A stretch of 64,000 bases of DNA from Gammaproteobacteria bacterium (GCA_009845905.1 VXYS01000006.1:142266-206265); one strand, 5' to 3'; shown: positions 1 through 9,245, numbered from the stretch's first letter. The notes: generated by a model not told the origin, from the letters alone. Numbers and translations are program-made.

Positions 1-39
1 CGAAACGCATCCGCCGTAAGGTTTATTATTCGTGGCGCT

Positions 40-2199
40 ATGCTGAAAACAAACGCTTCATCCGCCGGTCGTACGGATCCGGTCGCCCAGCCCTGTCTTT
101 CCCTGAACCGCCGTGAGATGCTGGCCGCCACCGGCGCCTTGCTGGCCGCCCCCGCCTTTGGACTGCGCGTGGCGATGGCCCGTGAAGCGGGTGGACCGCT
201 CAATGCCTGGGTAACGCTCGACGAGCAGGGCGCGGTAACGATACTGTGCCCGGTGGGCGACATGGGTCAGGGCATTCTGCACAGCCTGCCGCTGATGCTT
301 GCCGATGAAATGGAAGTCGCCTGGGACGACGTTCAGGTGCGTTACGCGCCGCTCGACCCTGGCGCTTACGGCAACTCGGCGCGCCTGGACCGCGGCCAGG
401 GTTCAGGCAACAGCGTGTCGATCATGGGTTATCACAAGGGCCTTCGCCAAGCCGGCGCCGCGGCCCGCGAGATGCTGGTGGCGGCTGCGGCGGACGAATG
501 GGGCGTGCCGGCCTCGGACTGTTACGCCGAGCAATCGCAGGTCTGGTGCAATGGCCGCTCGCTGAGTTACGGGGAGCTGGCCGGGAAAGCCGCGGGGATG
601 CCGGTGCCGGAGGAGCCGCGGCTCAAGTCGCGCGAGGAATTTCGACTGATCGGCAAGCACGCCCCGCGCAAGGACAGCGCGCCGAAGGTCATGGGCACGT
701 TTCCGTTCATGGCCGATTCCGCCGGCGGCGAACCTGCCTTGCATGCCGCCGTGCTCAATGCGCCGCGCCGCGGAGCGCGCCTCAAGAGCCTCGCATACGA
801 GTCGCCGGACGGCGCCTGGCCCAAGGTCATGGCCATCGGCGATCAGGCGGTGGCGGCGGTGGCCGAAGACTACTGGACGGCGTCCTCGGCACTGGAACAG
901 GCAGACATCGTCTGGGAGGGCGGCGATACCAGCAGCACGGAATCGGTCTTTGAAGAACTGCGCGGTGCGCTCGAGGCCGAGGACGGCCGCAACTGGATTG
1001 AAGCCGGCGATACCGAGTCCGTGATTGCATCCGCCGAACGGACGCTGGATGCGACCTACGAGGCGCCCATCCTCGCTCACGCCAACATGGAACCGCTGGG
1101 GGCCACGGCGCGCTTCAGCGCTGACGGATGCGAGTTGTGGGTTCCGTCGCAGAACCTGCAGCGCCTGCAGGCCGACATTGGCAACATCTTCGGCCTGGAG
1201 CCGGAACAGGTGCTGCTGCACCACTGCAACATGGGCGGTGCATTTGGGCGGCGCATCGAGTCGGAAGTGGCCGTGCAAGCCCTGTCGATCGCAAAAGCGC
1301 TGCACGAGCAGGGACTGCCGGACCGCCCGGTCCGGCTGGTGTGGAGCCGCGAGCAGGACATGCGCCACGACTGTTACCGGCCGCCCTACGTGGCGCGGCT
1401 GCGTGCTGCGCTGGACGATTCCGGTCGCCCCAGCGCCTGGACGGCCAAGGCGGCCGGACATTCGCTGCTGGCCGAGCGCTGGCCGTGGATGGTGGAAGAA
1501 TCGGCGGATCCGTCGTCGGTGGGCGCTCTGTTCAACGACCTGTACGCGGTCCCCAACCGGCGCGTGAGCTACGTGATGCGGCAGATGCCGGTGCGCGGCG
1601 GATTCTGGCGCAGCGTGGCCGCCAGCATGAACTCGTTTTTCGCCGAGAGCTTCCTCGACGAGGTGGCGCACGCCGGTGGCCGCAATCCGGTGGAACTGCG
1701 CGCCGAACTCACCTCCGATCCGCGCGCGCTGAAAGTGCTGGAAAAGGCGGCCGAAGGCTGGACCGCGCAAAGCGGCATAGCGGTGGCCAAGCTGTTCTCC
1801 AGCTACATCGGCACGCAAGTGGAACTGGAAGTAAAGGACGGCGCCTGGCGGGCGCGAAAGATCCGCGCCGCCGTGGACTGCGGGCTGGCGGTGGATCCGA
1901 ACAACGTCGAGGCGCAGATCGAGGGCGCCATCATCTATGGCTTGAGCGCCCTGCTGTTCGGAGAAATCAACCTGGAGGACGGCGCGGTGGCAGAAGGCAA
2001 CTTCGACCGTTACCGGATGCTGACGCTGGCCAACACGCCGACCATCGAAGTGGAACTGATTGCATCGGACCATCCGCCCACGGGAATCGGCGAACTCGGC
2101 ACGCCGCTGGTGGCGCCCGCGTTCTGCAACGCGCTGTTCGCCGTCACCGGACGCCGCGTCCGCAAGCTCCCGCTCAGCGACGACGACCTCAAGGCCTGA
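40..2199 (+). CDS. Tat-exported molybdopterin-binding subunit, IorB/aldehyde oxidase type
   Basis: Large catalytic subunit of a xanthine-dehydrogenase-family molybdenum hydroxylase, most like isoquinoline 1-oxidoreductase beta subunits (719 aa, normal length). A twin-arginine signal (RREMLAA, residues 24-30) precedes a hydrophobic stretch, so the enzyme probably acts in the periplasm. GGAFGRR at about 399-405 is the molybdopterin-contact motif, and the GIGE stretch near 682-685 carries the glutamate expected as catalytic base. Such subunits pair with a small 2Fe-2S protein and a cytochrome. Neither is downstream, so a partner may lie left of the window. The ATG at 40 is chosen because it gives a full Tat signal. 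The substrate cannot be predicted. Confidence 0.85.
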   Translation: MLKTNASSAGRTDPVAQPCLSLNRREMLAATGALLAAPAFGLRVAMAREAGGPLNAWVTLDEQGAVTILCPVGDMGQGILHSLPLMLADEMEVAWDDVQVRYAPLDPGAYGNSARLDRGQGSGNSVSIMGYHKGLRQAGAAAREMLVAAAADEWGVPASDCYAEQSQVWCNGRSLSYGELAGKAAGMPVPEEPRLKSREEFRLIGKHAPRKDSAPKVMGTFPFMADSAGGEPALHAAVLNAPRRGARLKSLAYESPDGAWPKVMAIGDQAVAAVAEDYWTASSALEQADIVWEGGDTSSTESVFEELRGALEAEDGRNWIEAGDTESVIASAERTLDATYEAPILAHANMEPLGATARFSADGCELWVPSQNLQRLQADIGNIFGLEPEQVLLHHCNMGGAFGRRIESEVAVQALSIAKALHEQGLPDRPVRLVWSREQDMRHDCYRPPYVARLRAALDDSGRPSAWTAKAAGHSLLAERWPWMVEESADPSSVGALFNDLYAVPNRRVSYVMRQMPVRGGFWRSVAASMNSFFAESFLDEVAHAGGRNPVELRAELTSDPRALKVLEKAAEGWTAQSGIAVAKLFSSYIGTQVELEVKDGAWRARKIRAAVDCGLAVDPNNVEAQIEGAIIYGLSALLFGEINLEDGAVAEGNFDRYRMLTLANTPTIEVELIASDHPPTGIGELGTPLVAPAFCNALFAVTGRRVRKLPLSDDDLKA

Positions 2200-2221
2200 C
2201 GCCAACTGGAGGCTTGAACCC

Positions 2222-3265
2222 ATGCGCGCCTTTATTTCCGCAATTGCACTCTCTTTGATGGCCATACCCGCGGGCGCGACCAACTCGAAGCCCGAGCTGA
2301 TGAAGGTCCTGGAGGACTTCATGGCCTGGATGCCCGGCGAGTACTCGTCCGTTCCCCAGGTTTTTCTGGAACGCAACCTCGGCGCGCCGCCGGACGGCGA
2401 GCATGACCTCTTCTACCGGGTGTTTGCCGAAATCGAAGCGCCTCACCTGGCCGAACATGTGATCTACACGCAGATCAGGCTGGATGCCGACGACGGACCG
2501 GTGTTTCCGGGCCAGCAGGTGGTGTTCCTGATTTCGATCGACGAGGAACTGGGCGCGGTGTCCATCTCCGGCCGGCGCATCAAGGACCCCCATCTCTATG
2601 TCGATGCCCATCTCCGGCCGGAAGTCTGGCCCGAACTGCAGCCGGACCCCAATTACGGCGGCAACTGCAGCTTCAACTGGCGCCGGCACGGCAAGCAGCT
2701 CAGGGGCCTGCTCGGCGAGTTCGGGCAATGCACGATGGTGTCGAAGAACACCGGCCAGCAGATGACCTGGGACGCGGAATGGATCCTCACCCCCGATGAG
2801 CTGTGGATCTACGACAACGGCTACCTGGAAGACGGTTCGCTTATTTCCGGCCGCCTGGACCGCACCCACCTGCGCATGGACAAGGCGCGGCGCTACGAGT
2901 GTTTCGCCGCCTTGCGCTACGAGGACGGCAGCAACCAGGTCATCAATCCGTTCTTCATGCACGACCGGGGCGACGTCTACACCATCACGACCGAAGAACC
3001 CGAGCCGCGCGACGTCCACCTGGAATTCCTGACGTCGCTCTGGCCGTCCAGTTCCGGGCGCAACTTCGTCGACCTCGCGCGACTCACGCTGCACGACGGC
3101 GAGCCGGGCGCATACGGCCAGGAAGACGTCATCGGTAATGGCTGGGCCACGCCGGAAAGCGGCCGGGTAGGCTTCGGCACCGAATGGGCGTCCGCCCGCT
3201 GCAAACTGGCCGACCCCAACGACCCCCGCTTCATCGAAGCCATGCGCTACAAAGCCGCCGACTAA
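2222..3265 (+). CDS. Secreted CpcT/CpeT-like protein
   Basis: 347 aa protein with a Sec signal peptide at residues 1-20 (cleavage near AGA). The ATG at 2222 is preferred over upstream in-frame codons because it follows the previous gene by 22 bp and exposes the signal. The body resembles the CpcT/CpeT fold: an MPGEYSSVPQ start, a YVDAHLRPEVW strand, then GNCSFNWRR, and a Cys-containing segment FGQCTMVSKNTGQQ before WDAEWILTPDELW. In cyanobacteria the family attaches bilins to phycobiliproteins. Non-photosynthetic bacteria carry homologues of unknown role. Four cysteines could form disulfides in the periplasm. The family call is from pattern only. Confidence 0.6.
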   Translation: MRAFISAIALSLMAIPAGATNSKPELMKVLEDFMAWMPGEYSSVPQVFLERNLGAPPDGEHDLFYRVFAEIEAPHLAEHVIYTQIRLDADDGPVFPGQQVVFLISIDEELGAVSISGRRIKDPHLYVDAHLRPEVWPELQPDPNYGGNCSFNWRRHGKQLRGLLGEFGQCTMVSKNTGQQMTWDAEWILTPDELWIYDNGYLEDGSLISGRLDRTHLRMDKARRYECFAALRYEDGSNQVINPFFMHDRGDVYTITTEEPEPRDVHLEFLTSLWPSSSGRNFVDLARLTLHDGEPGAYGQEDVIGNGWATPESGRVGFGTEWASARCKLADPNDPRFIEAMRYKAAD

Positions 3266-3301
3266 CTACCTGTCCGCATATCGCGCCAGTACCTGCTGCG
3301 C

Positions 3302-3399
3302 GAGCTTTTCGCCGCCCCTTCTTTCCGGAGACGCCATCCTGGCTCGATTCTCGCTGTCCCTGCTCCAACGCTCCTGAAAGAAGGGGCGGCGAAAAGCTC
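3302..3399 (+). repeat. Long-hairpin repeat A1 (core forward)
   Basis: Perfect 24-bp inverted repeat (3302-3325 against 3376-3399) around a 50-bp core (3326-3375) that starts CGGAGACGCCATCCTGGC and ends CAACGCTCCT. It lies in the tail-to-tail gap between the CpcT-like gene and the Frag1-like gene, so it could act as a bidirectional terminator or 3' end stabiliser. The core recurs at four other sites in this window. The outer arms differ at every site. Confidence 0.9.
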
Positions 3400-3440
3400 T
3401 CAAAGCCCTGGTGCGAACCCTTCTACCGCGCCGGCTGAAG

Positions 3441-3539
3441 CCCATCGTTTGTCCCCCTCCTCGTGGGAGCGTTGGAGCAGGGACAGCGAGAATCGAGCCA
3501 GGGATGGCGTCTCCCACGAGGAGGGGGACGAACGATGGG
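3441..3539 (-). repeat. Long-hairpin repeat A2 (core reversed)
   Basis: 27-bp arms (3441-3467 and 3513-3539) pair with a single T/G wobble. The 45-bp core (3468-3512) is the reverse complement of the A1 core, with one extra G. It starts 41 bp after A1 in the opposite orientation. The arms are unrelated to A1 except for the pyrimidine-rich inner part (CCCCCTCCTCGTGGG). The right flank GGGCGAGGAAGC is shared with copies A3 and, inverted, A5. Confidence 0.9.
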
Positions 3540-3549
3540 CGAGGAAGCT

Positions 3550-4260
3550 CTAGGTAGAGCGGGATTTGCGGAGGCGGGCCAGCCAGATCGCGTAGAACAG
3601 GAAGTAGGTCTGCATCAGCAGGGAGAAATCCCACTCGATGATGTCCTGGAACGTGTCCTTGTTGTCCATGTAGTTCATCACCGGGATGCTGAAGAATCCG
3701 AAGAACAGCATCGAGAAAAGGATCCACTTCATCGTGCGCGTCAGCCATGGCGGGGCGAAGGTTTCCAGCCGCCGCAAGGCCATGAGCTGCGCCACCATCG
3801 TCAGTCCGAAGTAGAGCAGCGTGCCGAAGCGGCGCATCAGAAAATAGAAATCGCCCTCGCTTCCCAGGAACGCCGTGTAGAGAACCAGGAAGGCCGCGCC
3901 GCCCATGCCGCACGCCGCAGCCACGGGCGCCGCGCGCCCGGTGGCCGCGCGAATGTGACCGGACATCTGCCGCCAGAACAGGACCAGCAGGACCGCCGCG
4001 CCCACCATGCCCACCTTGAACAGGTAGTAGCTGATGCCGTAGCGGCCGGCGGAACTGATCGACGTGCAGCCCTCGAAATAGGGAATGCAGGCGGGCACCA
4101 GGCCCTGCGTGCTGGAAATCACGTAACAGACGTTGACCGTAAGCGTGGGTACCACCGCGGTCAGTGCGGCGATCCATACCGCCTTGCGGTCGGCCTGGAC
4201 GGCGGCGCTCGCCTTCGGCGGCGCGGATCGGCCGCGCAGTGCGGGGCCACGCCGGATCAC
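3550..4260 (-). CDS. Frag1/DRAM/Sfk1-like integral membrane protein
   Basis: 236 aa with about five or six hydrophobic segments. After the first segment comes the extracytoplasmic loop CIPYFEGCTSISSAGR, whose paired cysteines and IS-x-x-GR pattern recall the Frag1/DRAM/Sfk1 family. The GTG start at 4260 overlaps the stop of the upstream TRAP-binding gene (GTGA), indicating translational coupling. In a TRAP system this position would normally hold the DctQ or DctM membrane subunit, but the sequence resembles neither. Function unknown; membrane location is well supported. Confidence 0.65.
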   Translation of the reverse strand: MIRRGPALRGRSAPPKASAAVQADRKAVWIAALTAVVPTLTVNVCYVISSTQGLVPACIPYFEGCTSISSAGRYGISYYLFKVGMVGAAVLLVLFWRQMSGHIRAATGRAAPVAAACGMGGAAFLVLYTAFLGSEGDFYFLMRRFGTLLYFGLTMVAQLMALRRLETFAPPWLTRTMKWILFSMLFFGFFSIPVMNYMDNKDTFQDIIEWDFSLLMQTYFLFYAIWLARLRKSRST

Positions 4261-5378
4261 GAGTCGCGGGCGCTTAGGTACGAGCCTTCCGAAATGGCCT
4301 GCCAGCCAGCTACGCCGTCCTGGAACTCGCGGTACGAGCGAAGGATCCGACCGGCCAACGGGTTGGCGGCGCCGAGTTCGTCCAGAGTTTCACTTGCGGC
4401 CTTGTGCAGGCCCTTGAGCACTTCCTCGGGGAAGCGCCGCAACTGCACCCCGTGTTCCTCGACCAGCACCCGCAGCGCCTGCACGTTGCGGGCCATGAAT
4501 TCCGACAGCATCTGGTGATTGACTGCCGTGCAGGCCGTCTGGATCAGTTTCTGCAATTCTCCCGGCAGCGATTCCAGCGCCTTGCGGTTGATGATGATCT
4601 CGATCGAGCCGGCCGGTTCGTGCCATCCGGGGAAGTAGTAGTAGGGCGCCGCCTGGTACAGTCCCAGCGGCAGGTCGTTGTAGGGGCTGGCCCACTCGGT
4701 GGCGTCGATCAGCCCCGACTGCAGCGCCGTGAACAGCTCGCCGCCCGGCAGGTTGACCACCGTCGCCCCGAGCCTGCGCAGCACGTCACCGCCCAGGCCC
4801 GGCATCCGGATCTTGAGCCCGGAAAAGTCGTCCACCGAGCGGATCTCGCGGCGGAACCAGCCGCCCATCTGGGCGCCCGTGTTCCCTCCGGGGAACGGAA
4901 CCAGGCCGTACGGCTCATAGCATTCCCGCCACAGTTCCATGCCGCCGCCATAGGCCATCCAGGCATTGAATTCGGCCGGCAGCATCCCGAAGGGATAGCC
5001 GGTGAACAACTGGGTGGTCGGCGCCTGACCTTTCCAGTACGCGGGCGCCGAATGCCCCATTTCCACGCTGCCGCGCGATACCGCGTCGAAGACCTCGAAA
5101 GCGGGCACCAGTTCGCCGGCCGCATAGACCTGCAGGGTGAACCGCCCGCCCGAGACCTCGCGCAGCGTGTCGGCCAGCGCCACCGCGGTCGTGCCGAAAC
5201 CGGGCAGCCCCGGCGGCCAGGCAGTGACCAGGCGCCAGCGGTAGCGCTCGCCGGCGTCGCCACGCCCTGCCGCCGGCTCGCGTGCTTCGCGCTCCGACGA
5301 AGGCGCGCATCCGGCCGCCGCCACCCCGGCCGCGCCGGCGGCGAGCATCTTGAGAAATCGTCGGCGCTGCTCGGTCAT
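4257..5378 (-). CDS. TRAP transporter substrate-binding lipoprotein, DctP/TakP type
   Basis: 373 aa extracytoplasmic solute receptor. The N-terminus carries both a twin-arginine motif (RRRFLK, 5-10) and a lipobox (AAGC, Cys24), so it should be exported by Tat and lipid-anchored. The middle has the TRAP-family SGLKIRMPGLGGDVL and ATEWASPYNDLPLG blocks, followed by EPAGSIEIIINRKAL as in TakP-like alpha-keto acid or mannitol/chloroaromatic receptors. No DctQ or DctM gene is visible nearby; the coupled downstream gene encodes an unrelated membrane protein. It is divergent from the VOC gene across a 63-bp gap. Ligand unknown, probably an organic acid. Confidence 0.85.
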   Translation of the reverse strand: MTEQRRRFLKMLAAGAAGVAAAGCAPSSEREAREPAAGRGDAGERYRWRLVTAWPPGLPGFGTTAVALADTLREVSGGRFTLQVYAAGELVPAFEVFDAVSRGSVEMGHSAPAYWKGQAPTTQLFTGYPFGMLPAEFNAWMAYGGGMELWRECYEPYGLVPFPGGNTGAQMGGWFRREIRSVDDFSGLKIRMPGLGGDVLRRLGATVVNLPGGELFTALQSGLIDATEWASPYNDLPLGLYQAAPYYYFPGWHEPAGSIEIIINRKALESLPGELQKLIQTACTAVNHQMLSEFMARNVQALRVLVEEHGVQLRRFPEEVLKGLHKAASETLDELGAANPLAGRILRSYREFQDGVAGWQAISEGSYLSARDS

Positions 5379-5441
5379 CCCGTGTGCCCTGGCTCAACTC
5401 GATAAAGAATAACGCACCTGTCTTCGCTATCATTGCGCGCC

Positions 5442-6458
5442 ATGAACACGACGAACCCGCTGGCGCCCGGCGAGACAAAGGGCGACGCACTGGTCGGTAC
5501 GCTGGCCGCCGCCACGGTTGTGACCAGCGACATGGAGCGCTGCCGCGCCTTCTATTCGGAGCTGATGGGACTGCAACCGGCGATTGACGATCTGGCCGAC
5601 GAAATTCGCGGCCCGCTGACCCAACTCTGGGGGCTGGATGACGAAGGCGACTGGGAGCACGTCCTCTACCAGCAGCCGGGCAATACCGACATGCCGTACC
5701 TGCGTGTGATCGGCGTCGCCGGCGATCGACCGGAAGTGCGCCCGGGAATGAATGCACTGCTCGAAGGCGGCCTGGCGGTCGGCTTCGCCTGCGCCGATAT
5801 GGAGAAGCTGATCGCCGAGAGCGATCGCATGGGCTTCGGAACCGTGGCCGGCGTTACCCGCATTCCGCTTCATCGTCCGGACGGCACGCCCTACGATGCC
5901 CTGGAAACGCACCTGCGCGCGCCCGATGGCGTCTACGTGCTGGGCATTGCGCGCCCGCCGGACCTGGCCCCGATCTGCCCGATTTCCGAAGGGACGCTTA
6001 CCGGCGGCCCGGCGTATTCCAGCCAGGTCATCAACAACGGCCAGCGCAGCCTGGACTTCTATACCGAAGTGCTGGGTTACGAGGTGCGCCGCGACATCGA
6101 TCTCCCCAGCGAAGGCCCGGCGGGCGGTCTGCTGGATGTGCCCCCGGGCTCGAACATGCGGTTCCTGCAGGTCTTTGCGCCCGGCTCCGAAAGCAAGTAC
6201 CTGGTTTTTCTGGACTGGTACGACACCGGCGCCGATGCGGTCGCGCCGTCCCGTCCGCCGAACCGCGGCATGGTGATGTGGTCGTTCATGACGATCGACC
6301 TCGACGCGGTGCTCGAACGCGCCCGCGGCTTCGGCGCGGAAGTGCTATGTGAACCGCTCATCGTCGACGCCCGCCCGGCAGCGATCGCCACGCGGCGCGC
6401 CACGCTGGCGGCGCCCAACGGTTTCGCCATAGAACTGGTCGAGGAAATCGCCGACTAG
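5442..6458 (+). CDS. Two-domain VOC (glyoxalase/dioxygenase superfamily) protein
   Basis: 338 aa with two vicinal-oxygen-chelate domains: roughly residues 15-160 (TVVTSDMERCRAFYSELMGL, then APDGVYVLGI) and 185-335 (SSQVINNGQRSLDFYTEVLGY, then AAPNGFAIELVEE). The family includes glyoxalase I, extradiol dioxygenases and resistance proteins, so no reaction can be assigned. The ATG at 5442 is used; an in-frame TTG nine bases upstream has no better context. No signal peptide, so cytoplasmic. It is the last gene before the putative Pho-regulated block and is probably transcribed separately. Confidence 0.8.
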   Translation: MNTTNPLAPGETKGDALVGTLAAATVVTSDMERCRAFYSELMGLQPAIDDLADEIRGPLTQLWGLDDEGDWEHVLYQQPGNTDMPYLRVIGVAGDRPEVRPGMNALLEGGLAVGFACADMEKLIAESDRMGFGTVAGVTRIPLHRPDGTPYDALETHLRAPDGVYVLGIARPPDLAPICPISEGTLTGGPAYSSQVINNGQRSLDFYTEVLGYEVRRDIDLPSEGPAGGLLDVPPGSNMRFLQVFAPGSESKYLVFLDWYDTGADAVAPSRPPNRGMVMWSFMTIDLDAVLERARGFGAEVLCEPLIVDARPAAIATRRATLAAPNGFAIELVEEIAD

Positions 6459-6465
6459 GATTGCA

Positions 6466-6514
6466 ACGTAACAATCGGTTCACATTCGTAACCAAACCGT
6501 AATTTTCCTGTAAC
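6466..6514 (+). promoter_or_regulatory. Putative tandem PhoB boxes
   Basis: Three heptamers TCGTAAC (6486), CCGTAAT (6497) and CTGTAAC (6508) are spaced exactly 11 bp apart with 4-bp A/T-rich spacers. Upstream, ACGTAAC (6466) and GGTTCAC (6477) are also 11 bp apart. A PhoB box is a direct repeat of CTGTCAT-like heptamers at 11-bp spacing. The site lies 58 bp before a TonB receptor gene, in a block that ends with phoB-phoR. The match is by eye. Confidence 0.6.
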
Positions 6515-6571
6515 GGGGGGTTTACACGCGGCGGATGAAATGCGAAGCCCAAGGAGGGTCTTGCGCATTCA

Positions 6572-9151
6572 ATGAAGATCAGAAGCATTGCATTGGCGGC
6601 CATGTCCGCGACCATGCTGACCGCTATGCCGGTATCCGCCCAGGAAGCAATCCCCGAAAGCCAGGACAGCGGCGACGACGCTTCCGCGACCACGGGCGCG
6701 ATGGAAGAAATCGTCGTGACCGGCGCCTACCGTCCGAACGCGGTGACCCGCAGCCGCGATTCCGATTCGGTTGTGGACACACTGTCGTCCGATGATTTCG
6801 CGATTACCGGCGACTCCAGCGTCGTGGATGCGCTGGCCCGGGTGCCGGGACTGACCGTGATCAACAGCAAGTACGTGTACGTGCGCGGGCTGGGCGAGCG
6901 CTACTCCAACACCTTGCTGAACGGAGCGCCGCTGCCCAGCCCGGACCCCACGCGGCGGGTCATTCCCATGGACATGTTCCCAACCGGCGCACTGGATAAC
7001 GTGGATATTCAGAAGACCTATTCGCCTCGCCTGCCGGGAGATTTCTCGGGCGGCATGGTGGCGATGGAGACCCGCGGCGCGCCAGCGGAACGCGTAGTGC
7101 AGATCAGCGTCGGCATCGGCGGCAATTCCCAGGCCACCGGCGGCACGGGACTCCACTACGCGGGCGGCGGGCGGGACTGGCTGGGAATGGACGACGGCAT
7201 GCGAAAGCTTCCGACGGAGTTGAACAGAATCACCGAGAACGGCGCCAGGTCCCTTAATCTCGTTTCGGACGAAGAGCGGGCGCTGGCCGGGCGTTCGCTC
7301 AACCGCAGCTACGCGACGGAACTAAGGGACATTGAACCCGGCGTGAGTATTTCCGGGCGCTGGGGCGGTGGGAGGCAGCTTGGCGGCGGCGATCTTGGCT
7401 TCATGCTTTCGGCGCGGTATTCGAACGACTGGGCTTACAGGGACGAAGAGCGTCGTACCTTCGGCCTGTCGGGTGTGGGCGACGAACTTTCCACTCTCGA
7501 TGAAGGCACGCAGAGCCGGACCCAGAACACGATCGATCTTTCGCTGCTGGGGAACGTGGAGTGGGACGTCAGCGCGGGGACGTTCCTGCGCAGCACGACC
7601 TTCGTCACGCGCCGGACCGACCGCACGTTCCTGCGCGAGTTTGGCTTCTACTCGGAAAACGACATCCACGTCGCCGACACGACGCTCGAGTTCGTGGAAA
7701 GGGAGCTGTTCAGCCAGCAATTCGCAGGCGAACACAACCTTGAAGCGGCAAGAGACCTGGTCATCGACTGGACGGTGACCTGGTCGGTAGCAACCCGTGA
7801 AGAGCCCGACACGCTGTTCTACCGCTACGAGCGCTTCGACGAAGCCGGCAACCTCTACGCTTTTTCCGATACCGGACAGTCGAATGAGCGGAGCTGGGAA
7901 GAGCTTGAGGACGAGGCGGTCAATTACGCGCTGAACCTGTCGTTGCCGATTCAGTTCAGCCCGAATTCGGACGGTGAGATTGCATTCGGCCTGGCCTGGC
8001 TCGACAAGAAGCGTGATTCGTACTTTCGCCGTTTCCGTTTCCTGGCCGATTTCTCGCGCAATAACCTCCGTTCCCGACTGGGACAGAGCCCTGACCTCAT
8101 ATTCTCCGACGAGCTGATCGCGGAGGGTCTCTGGGAATTGCAGGAAACCACTCAGCCCACCGACAACTACGCCGCCGGACACAACCTGGCGGCAGCCTAC
8201 CTGATGGCCGATCTGAACCTCGGCATGAACTGGCGCTGGATGTTCGGCGCCCGCTACGAGGACTCCACGCAGGACGTCACCACGTTCGAACTCATCGACC
8301 CGACCCGGCGCAATATGCGCGAATTGTCCGAAGCGGCCTTGCTGCCCGCCATGACGATCACCTGGCTGCCGGGCGGCGGGGAGTCCCAGCAGATTCGCCT
8401 CGGCTACAGCCGCACGCTTAATCGCCCCGATCTCAAGGAGTTGTCCGCGGCGCCCTATATCGATCCGGAAGAGCGCTACACGGTCGTTGGAAATCCGGAT
8501 CTGATGGTGGCCTCCATCGACAATATCGACCTGCGCTGGGAGTACTACTTCGACAACGTCAGCAACATCCAGCTGGCTTTCTTCCACAAGAGGTTTCAGG
8601 ACCCGATCGAGCGCGTGATCCGCCTGGGCGCCGGCGGCATCCGGACCTTCGCCAACGCCGAGTCCGCCACGCTCAAGGGAGTGGAGATGCAATTGCGCAC
8701 CGAACTGGGGTCGCTCGCCGATGCATTGAGGGATTTCGAGGTCCGCCTGAATGCCGCGTTCGTGGACTCCATGGTCAATGTAGGCCAGGCGGGGGCGCAG
8801 CAGACCAGCACCGAGCGCCACCTCGAAGGCCAGTCGCCCTGGGTCGCCAACCTGCAGTTCAGCTACGACAACCCCGAACGGGATCTGCAGGCCGCCCTCC
8901 TGCTCAACATGGCGGGCGAGCGCATCGTGGACGTCGGCACACAGGGACTGCCCGATTCCTACGAACAGCCCGTTGCCAGGCTGGACTTCAATTACCGCCA
9001 TGCGGTGGAGTTCCGCGGCATGCCCCTGAGGCTGCAGGTCAAGATCCGGAACCTGCTGGATGACGACTACGAAGTTCTGCGGGGAGGACGAACCGAGCGC
9101 CTTTACACGAGAGGCCGCTCGATCAGTTTCTCCGTCGATCTTCAGTTCTGA
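6572..9151 (+). CDS. TonB-dependent outer-membrane receptor (Pho-linked)
   Basis: 859 aa outer-membrane active transporter. Residues 1-23 are a Sec signal peptide (cleavage after VSA). EEIVVTGAYRPNAV is the TonB box and start of the plug. The plug continues with YVRGLGERYSNTLLNG and an FSGGMVAMETR block, a signature of one TonB-receptor subgroup; the C-terminus FSVDLQF ends in the aromatic residue expected of a beta-barrel. An AAGGAGGG ribosome site lies at 6551-6558. The putative PhoB boxes upstream and the phoB-phoR pair downstream suggest induction under phosphate limitation, with a phosphate-containing ligand as the simplest guess. It probably forms an operon with the lipoprotein gene 94 bp downstream. 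Confidence 0.88.
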   Translation: MKIRSIALAAMSATMLTAMPVSAQEAIPESQDSGDDASATTGAMEEIVVTGAYRPNAVTRSRDSDSVVDTLSSDDFAITGDSSVVDALARVPGLTVINSKYVYVRGLGERYSNTLLNGAPLPSPDPTRRVIPMDMFPTGALDNVDIQKTYSPRLPGDFSGGMVAMETRGAPAERVVQISVGIGGNSQATGGTGLHYAGGGRDWLGMDDGMRKLPTELNRITENGARSLNLVSDEERALAGRSLNRSYATELRDIEPGVSISGRWGGGRQLGGGDLGFMLSARYSNDWAYRDEERRTFGLSGVGDELSTLDEGTQSRTQNTIDLSLLGNVEWDVSAGTFLRSTTFVTRRTDRTFLREFGFYSENDIHVADTTLEFVERELFSQQFAGEHNLEAARDLVIDWTVTWSVATREEPDTLFYRYERFDEAGNLYAFSDTGQSNERSWEELEDEAVNYALNLSLPIQFSPNSDGEIAFGLAWLDKKRDSYFRRFRFLADFSRNNLRSRLGQSPDLIFSDELIAEGLWELQETTQPTDNYAAGHNLAAAYLMADLNLGMNWRWMFGARYEDSTQDVTTFELIDPTRRNMRELSEAALLPAMTITWLPGGGESQQIRLGYSRTLNRPDLKELSAAPYIDPEERYTVVGNPDLMVASIDNIDLRWEYYFDNVSNIQLAFFHKRFQDPIERVIRLGAGGIRTFANAESATLKGVEMQLRTELGSLADALRDFEVRLNAAFVDSMVNVGQAGAQQTSTERHLEGQSPWVANLQFSYDNPERDLQAALLLNMAGERIVDVGTQGLPDSYEQPVARLDFNYRHAVEFRGMPLRLQVKIRNLLDDDYEVLRGGRTERLYTRGRSISFSVDLQF

Positions 9152-9245
9152 CTGAAGCGCATGCCCGTTCGCCCGATCCGACGAGCTGGCGCGGATCGGG
9201 ACCTTCTCTATCGACTCACAGAACCCGCAGGAGGGGTTTGCCCGA

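Noticed and set aside
403..2376. Long minus-strand open frame opposite the molybdenum hydroxylase gene
   Set aside because: High-GC shadow frame with Arg/Gly/His-rich composition and no recognisable domain. The plus-strand gene has clear family motifs.
3184..3438. Small open frames containing LDSRCPCSNA near the hairpin repeats
   Set aside because: The same peptide string recurs in other frames at 12 kb and 18 kb because it is the translation of the repeat core, not a gene.
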